Numbered from the stretch's first letter, positions 1-12,830 are shown. The stretch is 53,696 nt of DNA from Gnetum montanum (GCA_015680685.1 MNCI01023354.1:273528-327223); one strand, 5' to 3'. Made by a program: numbers and translations. The notes: generated by a model from the sequence alone, not told the origin.

Positions 1-230
1 TTCCGTACACAAACATGTGTTCAGGTACAATATTTGCTCGAATAAAGATCTGTTCACTTTGGAGCTCCTACTGCAGGCACATGGAAATTATTCTATCTCT
101 AGAGGGATCAAACTACCAGAGTTTCACTACGGTCTAGGCCTAGAATTAGAAACAAGGGAGAGTCGCCTCTTATTTATAGATTTGGCGGCAGACCGTGATA
201 TCGCAGCTCATGCGATATCGTGTCCCATCA
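1..230 (-). mobile_element. Partial LTR of gypsy-type element F
   Basis: This is the 5' part (minus orientation) of an LTR cut by the window edge. Read on the minus strand it starts TGATGGGACACGATATCGC, carries a second GATATC site and then a TATA box (CTATAAATAAGAGG), the same order as in the LTRs of element B. The stretch around 30-90 (gctcgaataaagatctg, then a ctgcaggcac block) matches the R/U5-side region of the other LTRs near 15950-16010 and 28030-28090. No polypurine tract follows at 231, so this is either a solo LTR or the 5' LTR of an element lying to the left. The target duplication cannot be tested. Confidence 0.75.
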
Positions 231-586
231 ATTTTAATAAAAAAATAACATCTATGGGAACCAAATGGTGTGGAAGTAGATTCCATATGCTTAAGAGTAC
301 CAAGAAGACTAATAATTTCCTTTTCAATTTTCTAAAAAATCAATGGAAGATTAAATAGTTCAACAAAACATGAAACTTTAGAATATTTTTCAAAATAAAT
401 ATCAAAATCAAGAGTCCACTTACAAATGATGAACACTACATGCTTATGTATAAAAACCCTATATTTAGGGTACAATAGACCATTTATTTAATTGCCTAGC
501 TCAACAAACAAAGAAAAATAAGAGCAATACTTGGCCTGAATGACTTGAACATCATATTTTTGTATCACGTCATTTAACTACAAATT

Positions 587-859
587 GAAACTTCAATTAG
601 AAGGTAGGTAACCCAAAATTTAAATGAATACATATGAGATATAAAATCAGCTACTAGTGACTCGTATACATCATCAAAGAGAACAAAATCAAGTATCTTA
701 GTTGCATCATCATCACTAAAAGAAGAAATTACAAATTTTGGCTCATCAACTTGTAAATTTGCATTTTGGGAATCAACAAAAATGTTAGCTTTAATAGAAA
801 ATGCAAAAATTTTGGTATCAATTAAAGAATTTGAAAGTAATTTAGAATCCCCAATAAAG
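587..859 (-). pseudogene. Stop-free minus-strand stretch, unrecognised
   Basis: About 90 codons on the minus strand are free of stops between an in-frame TAG just upstream and a TAA near 587. There is no ATG near the start. The translation has a plausible protein composition, with an acidic cluster (SSFSDDDATK) and the run ILDFVLFDDVYESLVADF. Such a length is uncommon by chance in DNA this AT-rich, so it may be a fragment of a decayed gene or transposon. I do not recognise the family, and chance remains a real possibility. Confidence 0.25.
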
Positions 860-2139
860 GAATTCTAATGAGATCAAATCTGCTGAAAAAAATCATAGAG
901 AGAACCAATTGGTTGGAGAAAAATTAGATCTAAAGAAGAAAAATCAAGTCCAAAGCAAACAAAACCTTGGAAATAATGATACCTATTTCAAATTAGAACT
1001 TTATACCTTCATATTACACTCCAAAATCAAACCCATAACTTGGAGTTACCAAATTAAGAGTCTTAACATTAGATTGACACCTTATAACATTGAGATGCTC
1101 TCATAGATACCCTAACATGTGCTTTGACTTATGAAAGAAACCATAATAAAGTCACATGTGTAAAAAATTTGGTAAGACATAGTACATTGTCAAATTTTAA
1201 ACATTTTGCTAATGGTATCAAACTTTCAATATTTATTGAATTTAAATCTTATGTCAGTCCAAGTCCAGTTACTCCCACCAAAGGACTACACATTTGTTAG
1301 AACCCTTTGTGATGTTGTAGAGACTCTGTCATGCTACAAATTCATAAAAATGCTTCATATAACCTTGGCATTAGTAGTCCACTATTAAATTGTTGTCTAT
1401 TGCAACTTGGTCATGACCACTCCTTGCGTTTAAGATTTTTGAAGATTAATTTTAAAAGAAAACCTTGGTAAAACATTGTTTACTAATTTTAAACAACTTT
1501 GTAAAGATGAAAATCAAAGAAAAATAAAAGCTTATGAATAAAAACTAGAGAACATTATAGGCATACTTGCAAGAGAGGGAAAGGTTTAGGGAAAAGAAGA
1601 AGGAGGTTGACAATTAATATCAATATAAGTTATAGAGGAGAGTTAATGATGTCCTTGATCCATGGTTTGGATTTGGTATTTTGGCTTTGGCTTGAGAAAT
1701 AAAGATTGATTTCTTCTTGCCTTTGAATGTGTTCACTAAAATTTCAATTCAATTTATTTTACTTTTGGCATTGAAGAAGGAATTATGTGCAATCCTTGAG
1801 TCCAAGGCCCATCTCTACTACTCTAATTGAAATCTCTATATCAAAGTGAAACTAACAAATTTAAATGATTCAATTTTCAACCATGATCTAGATTCAAACT
1901 TGTTATCTTATTCTTCTATTTCATTTTCAAGCCTATAGGTAAGACTCTTTGGTAAATCTAAGTTATGGGTGCAATTTTAGTGGGTAACATTGAGTAATAT
2001 TGAGTTATAAAGTTCTAATTTGATAAGAGAATTTTTCTCTTTAAAAATGGAATAGATTAATTTTGAAAAAAAAAAATTGTATAATATAAAATGAAAAATT
2101 AGACTATTATTTAGTGTTACATTATTGGCCCTTTAAAAA

Positions 2140-2375
2140 AACATGGATGAAATATAATTACCCATTACATAATCAAGCTCTTTGGAGGAATATAGGTGGA
2201 ATGTAATTTAGCATTACACAATTGGGGTGCCTAGAGGTTATGGATAAAATATTTCAAGGGTTATGAAATTGAAATTGAAATTTCATTTAGCATTGTCCAT
2301 TAGAATCAAACTTGTGATATGTACTATGGACAAAATATAATTTGGCATCACAAAATCAAACCTTTCCAAATGATT
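2140..2375. repeat. Imperfect tandem repeats (about 60-70 bp)
   Basis: Four degenerate units share the pattern GGAtgaaaTATAATT followed by a gCATTACAcAAT-like block and a cTTTGGAGG-like block. They start near 2143, 2197, 2255 and 2328. The similarity is by eye and weak between outer units. Confidence 0.4.
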
Positions 2376-3600
2376 GACAGTTGGCTTTGCCAAAATTAAG
2401 AAGGATGGATTTGATAATGATCTTTTATGACTAAAATTAAATTATATCCCTTATTATAATCAGGTCAACAAAGCATATATGTATCTTCTCTTGTTTTCCC
2501 TTGCTTGTTTAATGAAATATGTAAAAGTAAAATTGTCTATTAGACATCTAATAAGCCTATTGCTTTGTACGTAGTTGGTTGTTGGTTCAAGTTCTATTCA
2601 AGGTACTATTATGTATATACCTGCATATCTTGCTTTCTTTATTCTTCTCCAAAATGGTCCTTGATAAGTTTGCAAACAAATTATTGATCAATATATATAT
2701 TTAATCTAGTAAATATTTTTTAAAATGCATATGAGATCTACTAATCATAAAATGTTTGAACCATTTTGAAATCCTTCATTGAATTTTTCAAGTCTTTGCC
2801 TACCACATTTCAATGATTAAACATACTACTTTTCCAAGATTAAATTTTTAATTCCCTTTGTTGTTTTATAATATGTATATTGTAAAATATCTAAATGAAA
2901 CTTTATTTTTAAAAGGTATTAAAAGTGTTCCATGTATCTTTACTATTTGCCCCCTATTTTCTTGGGACTTTTATAGAAACTCTTTTGCCTATGGGTAAAT
3001 TCTTCTCTAACTAACCTTTTTTATATAAGGTCCCCACCATCCTTTTTGTTACTTATGTACCTCTCATAAAATCTCATAACATCTAAATAACAAAACAATA
3101 ACCCATTACAAATCAAACATAACCAACCAATTGCATGCTTTGATATGATGTTACTATAATATCTAAAGTTATTTCTTTCTTTCTTTTTTCCATAAAAAAA
3201 TATCTAATCCATGAGAAGTTTTACCATTCTATTGTTTGCAAGTTCACGTAACCTAACCTATTTTAGGGTTATAGGAAAAATAAGACTCAACATTGTATTC
3301 ATCCATAGATAAGAAAATATTATGGAAAAAAAAAAAAGGAACCCCTCAAAGAGTGGTTAAAATAGCTAAATTTTTCTATGATTTAACCTTTAAATTAATT
3401 TTGAACTAAAGGAGAATCATATCAATCATACGCCCAGATTTCAAAGAGAACCCAAAATATAGGCATAGTATTTTCAAATTTTCAAACCTGTCAAAAGGAT
3501 CGAGAAATCTTATTAATGTTTCTATTAAAGTTTATATACTTTGTACGAATTGTTAAAGTGTCAAGTCTTTTTAATGGCAGAGTGAAATGACCAGCCCAAA

Positions 3601-4636
3601 CAAATTGAATACTAGAACCACCAGAGGCTGGTTCACGTATGTGGATTCCGCGATGTTATATGCTTAATTTCAATACATTGAAATTTTAATGTCTTTATAC
3701 ATATCCTGTTAATTTATGGAAATTTTTAACACTTCTAGACACGAGCAACTCTGAAAACAGGAAACCGGAGACAATTATGAAAGAAGGTACTTCCGGCAGA
3801 GCCAACATGGAATAACGACTATGTTGGCTAATGATGCAAGTCTTCAAATTGAAAAAAGGCCCACCGTACAACAAAAAACTGCAGCCCAAAAAGCTACGTA
3901 TGGTTTAATAATATATGAAATGTCCTAATAAAACATAAGACAAAAAATAAAGGTACATACTGGAAGCAATCTAGGACAAGTTGAACTTTTATTGGCTAAG
4001 CAAACAAGTTGAAAAGCACATGAAAGCTAAAAATGCTTGCCTGTGCTAATTGATCTCATGGATGCCAGGAAATATTTGCTCAAACAGATGCAGCAAAAAA
4101 TGGTTATCATACATGAAACAGAAATACAATAACCGGAGTCAAGATGAACATCATAATAAATAACAAAGAAGAAAGCGTTAAACACAACCACCTAAAATTC
4201 CGAACTCTGATGAATAAATATTAAGCTAGTTCATCAAAGTTTGAAAATCCATTTAATCATCACTCTACTAGTTTATACCAAAAACAGCATCTTTGCTTGA
4301 ACAGGAAAGGTGATGTCCAAAAAAACTGTGGGTACATTATCCAATTAATTGGCTGCATAACTATGTAACCAAATTTACAGTAGCAAACAAGTGAGCTTTC
4401 ACGAGGCTACTTTTGCATTTCTATATGTCTACTCATTCCCTGCATTGATATGCAGCCATTTACAATGGATAAGCATGCATGAAACATGTCTTAAAGTGAA
4501 GCTCAAACAACCTCCTGCCTTGCCAAATTGATTGTGGCATTTCTTTAGTCTTCTTATCATATTAACAAAAAGAATGTAAACTCATACTGATACTCGCAAA
4601 ACAAATAAAGCACAAATCACAGTAAACCTTAATGCA
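3601..4636 (-). other. 3' flank and probable 3' UTR of the ceramidase gene
   Basis: This stretch lies directly downstream of the ceramidase stop codon and has no coding potential of its own. On the minus strand the closest well-formed poly(A) signal (AATAAA inside CAATAAAAG) lies near 3988-3993, which would give a 3' UTR of about 640 nt. The real poly(A) site is not determined. Confidence 0.4.
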
Positions 4637-7600
4637 TTACTCTCTTTTCTCTTTAAAAATTTTCACATAAGGTAAGCCCATGAAATGTCGAATTTCTGGA
4701 TTCCAATTTAACTGCTGGGCCCGCCAGAACTGCAAAAATGCATTTGCAAAGTATGCATTGAAACCTATGAAGACGTGCCATAAAGCATGCCCATGAGGAT
4801 TGATGTACCACCTTGAGAATGTGTCACAAAACATTTTGTCCAACAACCAGCAACTGCCCCCTAAAATCAATGTCAAGATATACGTGTGTGCCAGTCGCTT
4901 AGCTGCTGGTACAGTTGTATGGATGTAATACTTGTACATCCGGGGAAGGCATAGCAAAGCCAACACAGCATAGTGTATCTTAAACCCTATTTCAAGTCTC
5001 AAAAAGTTATGTAGAAGAGCAAAGGCAGCACCATAAAGGCAGAGAAACGTTGGCATTGTATTGGTATAGTGCCAATCTGGAGAGTATAGAACATATATGT
5101 ATAGAAGCATCTCCCAAACCATTGGTGTTTCATCACTTTGTTGATGTCTGCATTGGACCAAAATGTTAAAATTATAAACTACAGCCCAAAAAAAAAAGGA
5201 AGGAAGCAAACACGCTATTTTTCTGTGCTCATCTAAATAAACTGAAAATTAATTAATGATAAAAACAATTTTACTTGTATTGTAGGGGCAGCAATCGAAG
5301 GTTTTTTATGTGAATTCCTTTGATGGAATTTCTTTTTTTAATTTATAACCCAATGCTGTCTACTAGAATAGAATCTATGACCTAGAGTTACCAGGCCAAG
5401 ACCCTTAGCACTAGGCTAACACCTCATTGTTAATGCTTACTGCTATAGCTTGATGCTATATTTTTAGACTCAATAATTTTTTGATAACATAAGCAAGCAT
5501 GACCCTTTTCATATACGTAAACCCTCCATATGTCTTCACAATGTTGAAATATCAAATATTTCTCCTTGATCTTTAACATAAGAAAACAACAGTCAACCTC
5601 TCTAAGGAATAGCACATAACAAATACAAAGAAAAAAGGATTATCTAAAAGCAAGAAATTACTTCTTGTGACCTGTGTCCGTTGAGAATGAAAACTAAAAT
5701 TTTTTGGACGGACAAATACTCATTTCTATATGTAATATGAAGTTTCTCTAGATTTGAGCAAAATATAGGAAGTGACAATTTGACTACTACGGGGAACTCT
5801 TAAAAGAAGAAGCTTTATTTCACCGATATTATTCTCGGTATCAAAAAGGATACAGCACCAAAATTGCCATAGATCGGACAAAAAAAATAAGCTTGTAAGT
5901 CTCACCTCATCGTTAATTTTTATTTTCTAGCCAAACCCACAAGAAAGGGAACGCTAAGTTACATTTTCAAAATATTTTCTACGGTTTCACAACTTGAACT
6001 CTATGCTAATAAAACAACTTCGATTGTCTTATCTTGAATTATCAGTTCATTAACTTCAAAATCCCAATACATCAGTTTTACAACAATTCTTATGACCCAC
6101 TTAAACAATTATGAAAGCAATTTCAATACCCACTTTGAATCAAAGCCAGAAATAATAATGTCCATTTTCTTCTCCGAATCAAAATTGAAATATGGAAAAC
6201 GGTAGCATCCACTGAAGAAGGAATAAGGACTAAAATAAGATGTGTTTTTAAAAGCCATCTAATTATCATCATCATCATACCCTTATCTCATCATCATGAG
6301 CTAACCCTTATCTCATCATCATGAGCTAAACTGTTAAGGTAGGCAAGAGATTTGATGATGATTTACTATGATCGGCTGTCTACATAGCACGATAGTCCCT
6401 CAATGTATAGTTTTACCATGCTGCTAAGAAGCATATGTCTCAACATACCCATTGGGATCCAACCTGTGACTTACAAACCACAAGCTACATGCTGTCTAAC
6501 AATGGTAAGAAAAGGGAAAACCCATCAAAGCCATCAAAGCAAGTACAACAACATAATCAGGAAAAGATCTCAGGTTATTATGTAATAACTTTTCACAAGG
6601 CACTTATACTTTCCCAATAATAACCCAAATCATCAACAGACCAAATCTTCTATGCAATATATATTTTGCTTTAAAAATCAACCCAGTTTATAACTATCAG
6701 AATATTCTACTCATAAGTGATACTTAACATGAGAAAAAGCGACTGAAGATGATCTAGGGAAAAAAAACTCATATAACCAACCCCATTTTGTTGGGACAAA
6801 GCTAGGATAATGATGAAGTAATACTTTAAAATTGTCTCCTATAATACAAAAGTAAAAAATTGTTTTTGAAAAATCCATAATCTAGAGTCACCTTTCAGAT
6901 GCTCCCAATTCCATATTTGGTCACGCAACTATATTCTTGATCAATAAGAATTAACTGAGGTTCCACATCCACAATGGTATTAGATATAAAATCATCAGCA
7001 CTTCCTTTGAGCTCAATTGAAAAGCAATCTGCATTACTTTAACTTCAGTAACTTTCTGTGGTAGTTTGAGTTTCTTAAAAGTCAAGTATGTAACTCTCAA
7101 AGGATCCTTTGCCATCGATCTTGCATTATGATACTGGAATATGGACTTTATTACAACCCAGGAGACCCAATAGATCAACTGGATGGCATTAATATCGCTA
7201 GAAAATATCATTCTATAGGATGGAAGAATGTGGTGCACCCTCAAAGATTTTTATTTCAAGCAAAGGATATCATTGTGATCTAATCCAAACATATTCTAAC
7301 AAAGCAGTGTGTCACTATTTTCTTGTGGCAAATGGCTGTAACATCATTAGTGTAAAAATGCTTAAGAACAGTTTGCCCAAACAAGAAACAGACTGACCTA
7401 ATTCAATTTCTAGAATTTCCTTCAGTTCTTCCAAAATACCAAAATTAGGATTTACAATTTTTGATCCCCTAGATGTGGGAGAATACCCACATTCTTCAAT
7501 TTCTTAAATTCTAGAGTAACATAACTCTATAGCTTTTATCATTGCCTCAAAGAGGTGACAGCTTTGCAAAGTCCAACTTTTAAAAATCATCCATAACAAT

Positions 7601-10600
7601 TGCAAACAAATACGTGCCTAGTGCACATATCCTCGATGTGGGCCTACCATTATTGGGAAGTCAAATAGTTTCATAACAGAACGCAAACTCTAGGTGTAGC
7701 TCCATTGTACATGTCTTGGATACCATTGATGTATCCAACTCAGGTATTTCCTCTTTAAAACCCATTAAATAATCTCTTTGGAGACTATAATATGCCTTAT
7801 CCAAATCTATGAAAATCATATGTGAATTATTCATTTACTCATAAATTTCTCCATTAATTGTCTTAGAAAGGAAAAGGCTTCCGTAGTTTATCTTCCTAGC
7901 ATGAAGAAACCGAACTGATTTTCAAATCTTGTTAATTCTTGTTTCACACATTGTTCTACTACTCTTTTCCATAAGTTCAAACATGGTTTGACTCATAAGC
8001 AATGTCTCAACCTGGATATAATAAATAATTTCTACCAAAACAAATTAGTGCACAATTTAAGATGGAATTCAAGTTAAGGAAGTGTATTTCTCAGTTTGTC
8101 CCTCATGTTGGCAATGAGGGGGTGATTGTTGATAGATAGTAGTGCCAACAATATTAGACATTAGACTTTTCTAGAATTTTCTTGGCAAATGGAGCATATG
8201 TCCAGGCTAAATGATACTTGGGTTAGCATGAAAGTAACCACATGTATAGAATGAGATGAAGGGTAATGGAACTCAATGTTTTATGCCCCAGTCACATGGA
8301 GAAGCTGTTTTTGCAACTCAACTCATCTTCATAGTCTGCTCCAGTGAAAACATACAAGCTGAGCTATGGCTTACAGCCACATGATAGTTCTAAGAATCGA
8401 TGGTTGCAGTTTTGAACAGCAAATGCTTTTAAAAATACCACTTCAAAACTCCCTCTCTTTGATTTGTTCTGTGAAATCAAAGCATTGACCACATTAAATA
8501 ATGTGCAGATGCCCAAAAAACCACATGTAACCTATGGCTTACAGCCACATGATAGTTTTACGAATCGATGATTGCAGTTTTGAACAGTAAATGTTTTCAA
8601 AAATACCACTTGAAAATCCCTCTCTTTGATTTGTTCTGTGAAATCAAATCATTGACTGCATTAAATAATGTACACATACCCAAAAAAACACCTGTAACCT
8701 CCACAGCTCAGCTTGAGCTGTGGCTTAACCCCCCACTCTTTGTTCAGCTATAAACAGTGGCCATCACAGCTCTCCGTATAAGCTGTGATGATAGTTACAG
8801 CTCAATTTTTCCATCATGTGACTAAGGCATAAGTGTTTGCTCCGATTTGGTAAGGGCTTGGCACTTACTTTCAGCTTTTTGCCTTCCAGTATGGCTTCAG
8901 ATGCATGGTTGGTTTGTTTCCATTTCCCAAACCATTGTGCTAATTTTTTTCCAATTGCAGAACATATTATTGTTGATGTGCCCTAACTGTGACATCAGAG
9001 CTTATAGAATCAAATGGCATGTTAGATGCAGCCTAACAATGGTACAGAACTTGTAAAATCAAATGTCAAGTCAGATGCCACCTCAACATTATAGTACTGT
9101 GGAGATGAAAGTTTGTGTCTCTGTTTCCAGCATAGCTCGGTTGCAGCATCTTCTAGGAATTCATTAGATTAAAAATTTAGCAGTAGCAACAACACATTCT
9201 TTCTAAACAGCTAGAATGAAAACTGCATTTCAAACCCCAAGTTCATGTGTCTATGTTTCAGCCATCACTGTAGCTTTATGGTAAGAAAAAACTGAAAGTT
9301 CATGTGCCTGTGTTTCCTGCAGCTCAGTTGTAGCATGTTCCCAGCACAGGATTCATTCTACTAACAGTACGCAGCAGCAACACTTTGTTTATAAAGAGTA
9401 CAGTAGCAAAAGCGCAATATTGATTTCCAATTGGTGTTATTTTAAACAGCACAACGAGATCGTTGTTATTATGATATTTTGATGTCATTATTGACTTTTT
9501 GCTATTGTGATATGTTTATGTAAAACCTAAAGCTATGTGTTGTTTTGTATGCTTTCTTAATAAAAGTAATTTTCTATTGCAGAAATCTTTAAAAGATGTA
9601 TTTTAACCAGTTTCTAAACTATACAATTCCACATGATTATTGGTCGTGATTATAGGCAATCCATCATAAAGATCCAGAATCTTTTACCTGGAAAGGTGAT
9701 CTGCAATCTGCAATCTCGTGTGCATTTTCAAAGGATGGTTAAACCATTAAACTATTACCTATTTAAAAACTAGATGTGGCATTTTTGTATCAAAATAATC
9801 ATATCATTTATCATGAGAATCCAAATCCTGATTTTTACAATAACCAGCTCACTATGACAACATTGAATTGAACATCACAGAATTTCAACAAAAAACCTAT
9901 AATATACACTCCGGAATATTATTCTGCTAACCAACTACCTCCACCTGGGTAAAATCACAACCCACACTAAAAGTGCAGCTCTAGTTCTTTACCCAAAAAT
10001 CCTATAAAGTTCTACTCTATACAGAACATACAAGATTCTCCTTTCTATCTTATCACCATTAAGCGAGTCCCACAACCTAGCTCAATATTCCACAGTTCTG
10101 GGGAAAATGATGTTTGGTTGAAAAAAATTTGAATTGTTCCTAAATTTCTGCAGCAGATGGGCAATGCTGCAAAATACATTTAATGTTTTATCCTGAATAA
10201 GTTGCCTTTTGTAGCATATTTTTTCGATTTCCAAATAACTGTATGCTTGAAATTGCAATGCTTTATAGATACTTATCTCATATTATTCTATGATTCAGCA
10301 TTACATCAACACAAAATGCTATGGCATTTCCCTTTTCTCATAAAGCATCCTCAAATCATTCATTATTTATGATGTGACACTATTACTGGACAGATATGCA
10401 TCACTATACTGTTACATCAAGCACTCTGTTTACTTATGCGCATGTAATCTATCAATCTCTCTAAATTAAATTATCTATAAATTTATTATATATATCTATA
10501 GTTTGGTCAAGAGAATCTTTTCCTTTACAAAAAAGAAAATATTATGATCCAATTTTCCCACCTCATGGATGAGGAAAAAGATAATATGCAATGAAAGTAT

Positions 10601-11613
10601 TTAAGAGGGATGCCAGATCTTTCTTTTAAACAGAAAACCCCAAAAAAAAAGCTGGTATGACTAATATATATGATTTACCATGACCAGACATCTACGCTCA
10701 CCTCCTTCACATTATAATAATTTATATTATTCGCCATGACCAGTAGGCTCCTCCTGGTTCCCCTTGGCATTATGACCAAAAAGAATCATTGACTGTGACC
10801 AAGAAGGGCCCCCTTCGCTCCGCTGGTAGTTGGCCTCTCAGCCAAAATCATTTCCAAAGATTCAAATCTCTTTGTCATTGGTTGTTTTTTTAATGACAGT
10901 TGTGTTCTTGTATTTTGGTCTAGATTTTTCATAGGTGATGACCATTGAAAACGTTCTGAAATATAAATCCCACATGTTGCAAAGAGTTCCAAATTTAAAC
11001 AAATTCTGCTTCATTAACAGTAAGTAAACTTGACCATCTGATAGAAATTACTTATTATCATCTACATGTTTTGCAAATACTTCTTATCTTAGCTATCCAT
11101 CCGAACGTTATGCCACGTAATCATTTAAAAAAGAGGATGACCATTGCAATACATGTTGCATGAAGAAAAAATTTAAAGTATAATCAAATCTCAATATTTA
11201 ACTTTCCTTTCAAGAATATCAAATATAATTACTCTATTGCTAAATTTTACACAATTCTACTAAACGTATTGCATATGGTAAAGCAAATGCCTAAAACACC
11301 AAAAACAGAAGAGTAAAGATAAAATAAATGGATATATTACTTCATAATCTACTTACCGATTCTGCATGGTAACGTGAAAGATCATGCTGCCAACAGCAAG
11401 TGCCATGTTGGAGAGATGCAAAACACTAAATCGCTTTTCGAACCTTTGCCTAATGGAGTTGATCAGTCCAATAAATGCCAATATGATGCAAGGGATGTTC
11501 GAGATTGTGTTGAAGAACTCGGCAACATGCTCAGAAACTGCATAGTTGCTCTCGCACCAGTCAGTAGTGGCAGTGATCGGCCCCCAGTAGCCAGAAAGTC
11601 CTTGAATTGCCAT
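4637..11613 (-). CDS. ACER: Alkaline ceramidase, two coding exons (11613-11357 and 5147-4637)
   Basis: Intact gene of the alkaline ceramidase (aPHC) family: multi-pass ER/Golgi membrane enzymes that hydrolyse ceramide or phytoceramide to a long-chain base and a fatty acid. Exon 1 encodes residues 1-85 and two bases of codon 86. The donor is CG|GTAAGT at 11357/11356, the acceptor TGCAG|ACATC at 5148/5147, and joining them keeps the frame into the QQSDETPM motif. The product is 255 residues, the usual plant length. By family alignment the calcium-site residues are D18, W19, E21, N23 and E32. The zinc and catalytic residues are S76, H80, D91, H206 and H210, the last two in HGHALWH. No catalytic residue is missing. 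The C-terminus KEKRE fits a KxKxx retrieval signal. The start is the first ATG before the conserved GYWGP motif. It is surrounded by transposons but shows no decay. Confidence 0.95.
5300..5435 (-). mobile_element. tRNA-derived SINE-like repeat, copy 1
   Basis: On the minus strand this begins near ATGAGGTGTTAGCCTAGTG, which resembles a pol III A box, and continues to a degenerate B-box block (ATAGATTCTATTCT). The same head is found at 13621-13556 on the minus strand. The body beyond about 5350 is A/T-rich and its 3' end is not clear. Confidence 0.55.
6279..6328. repeat. Perfect 25-bp tandem duplication
   Basis: Two identical 25-bp units, 6279-6303 and 6304-6328, each contain CTCATCATCATGAG. 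They lie in the ceramidase intron. Confidence 0.9.
7440..8040 (-). pseudogene. Decayed RTE-type LINE reverse transcriptase fragment
   Basis: Translation of the minus strand, across stops and frameshifts, gives blocks in the order seen in RTE-clade reverse transcriptases. A block like QFGFMPGRST (here VRFLHARK) comes first, then HMIFIDLDKAYYSL, which carries the first catalytic Asp (usually HMVFIDLEKAYD). A TMELHLEF-like block follows, then ALGTYLFAIVMDDF in place of the family's L.PYLFALVMDEL. It lies inside the ceramidase intron in the same orientation as the gene. It is clearly non-functional. Confidence 0.65.
8364..8699. repeat. 168-bp tandem duplication in the intron
   Basis: Two diverged units, 8364-8531 and 8532-8699, both start CTATGGCTTACAGCCACATG and contain the block CCCTCTCTTTGATTTGTTCT. 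The second is followed by a short hairpin (CCACAGCTCA-gct-TGAGCTGTGG, about 8700-8722) and by another CACAGCT/AGCTGTG pair near 8764-8788. Confidence 0.85.
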
Positions 11614-12830
11614 TTCTCCCTCAAAAACCCTCCACAGCTGACTCAGATATCAAATAAGCTCGGGCATCTTGAATAAAGGTTCTATCTTAATACGAAGCCA
11701 AACACCAACCTGCCCACCGCCTATCAACAAACACATGAATGAGACCAAACTGCATAAAAATGCGTCTTTCTAGACGGTAACATAAGCTATTTCAATCGAA
11801 ATCAAAGAGAACTGTCAATGCCAAATCATAAACTACATAATAATGCATTCTGTTAGTCAAATCTTGAAAAACTCCTCGTGATCGCATCATGAAGATCGCA
11901 AACCAAAAAACACTGCAAAACATTACAGTCAAATCCTCACAATGTCCTAACAAACGCATCTTCAGCCATTTCAAAAATCAAATCCCTACAGAGTCCTAGT
12001 GAAACTCTTTCAAAAAATTCCCGCCCGAGAAACTTCCAATGCAAAACGACAAATTTTCGCAAAAGAGAACATCCGTACCATGCTAGACTCACGAGAACAT
12101 CACTTCCACAACAAATACGCGAAGCCGTAACTCCCATGCACCCCTAGACCCGGCCAATCGTACTCAAAACTTCAAAAAAAAACAGCAAATCTGGCATCTA
12201 AAGGAAAATAAAAACTTCCTAGAAGCTCACTGTATGCACCGCACCTACATTAGCGGCTGCAAGAACCTGGCCGAGAATCCAGATGCAGAGCAGATGAATC
12301 TAACATAAACCCTAACGAGATTGGAATCAATAATACATGCAAAAACGTTCCAAACGGATTCAAAATACCGGAAGAAACATACGACGAACCTGCAAAGCAG
12401 ATGCCCTGAAAGAAATCACAAATAAGAAACTGAAACCTCCGCAAATCCTGCGGAGCGGTGCAGTGTTGGTGAAGGCTAATAAATGTTGCCACTGTAGAAA
12501 AGCAGGGCAAGGAAAGACACACAGAAGAATCGAAAATAATATTGGATTCGCACGCACAAAGGTGGGAATATCCACCTTAGATTTTCTCACATTTGGCCCG
12601 AGAAATGACTCAAGCATAAAAACCCTCATGCTATTGGAAATGAACAGAAAAAGAACAGTTACTTTTTATCCACATTTAATCAATTTTCTAATTCACATTT
12701 GCCATTGCCGGCAGATTATTTTTAAGAAACTTCGACCATCCGAAACCACGTTCTCGCAAACTTGGGAAAATTCTGAGCTTGGCGGAAGACAATCTATTTG
12801 CTTGTTTTTTTTAGATTTTTTGTAATTCTT
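11614..12830 (-). promoter_or_regulatory. Leader and promoter region of the ceramidase gene
   Basis: This region is upstream of the ceramidase start codon and less AT-rich than its surroundings. Several splice-like signals on the minus strand suggest a 5'-UTR intron, for example CAGTGAGC near 12226 as a donor and GGGCAG|GTTGG near 11710 as an acceptor, but the exon structure cannot be fixed from sequence alone. I find no clear TATA box. Open frames here in both directions resemble no known protein and are not annotated as genes. Confidence 0.45.

Larger units (their letters stand above)
231..3600. other. AT-rich region without a recognisable gene
   Basis: This stretch is very AT-rich, with short homopolymer runs and no convincing coding region in either direction. 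It holds the stop-free minus-strand stretch at 587-859 and a set of imperfect repeats at 2140-2375, both listed separately. It probably consists of old repeat remnants and the flank of the downstream gene. Confidence 0.6.
5148..11356 (-). other. 6.2-kb intron of the ceramidase gene
   Basis: Phase-2 intron with GT-AG ends. It contains a SINE (about 5300-5435), a 25-bp tandem duplication (6279-6328), an RTE-type LINE remnant (about 7440-8040) and a 168-bp tandem duplication (8364-8699). Between 8700 and 9420 lie several short CACAGCT/AGCTGTG inverted motifs and related degenerate repeats. 9420-11340 is AT-rich and I see nothing recognisable in it. Long introns loaded with old repeats are typical of conifers and other gymnosperms. 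Confidence 0.85.

Noticed and set aside
5370-5435. A functional tRNA gene
   Set aside because: The A and B boxes are degenerate, no cloverleaf can be drawn, and the same head recurs at 13556-13621 as a repeat.
6951-7244. Minus-strand frame of 97 codons as the C-terminal part of the RTE-type LINE
   Set aside because: It lies on the expected side of the RT fragment, but I could not match its translation to the conserved C-terminal blocks of that family.
12337-12825. Open frame of 162 codons on the plus strand
   Set aside because: It lies antisense in the ceramidase leader and promoter region, resembles no family, and other frames are open there too because the sequence is less AT-rich.
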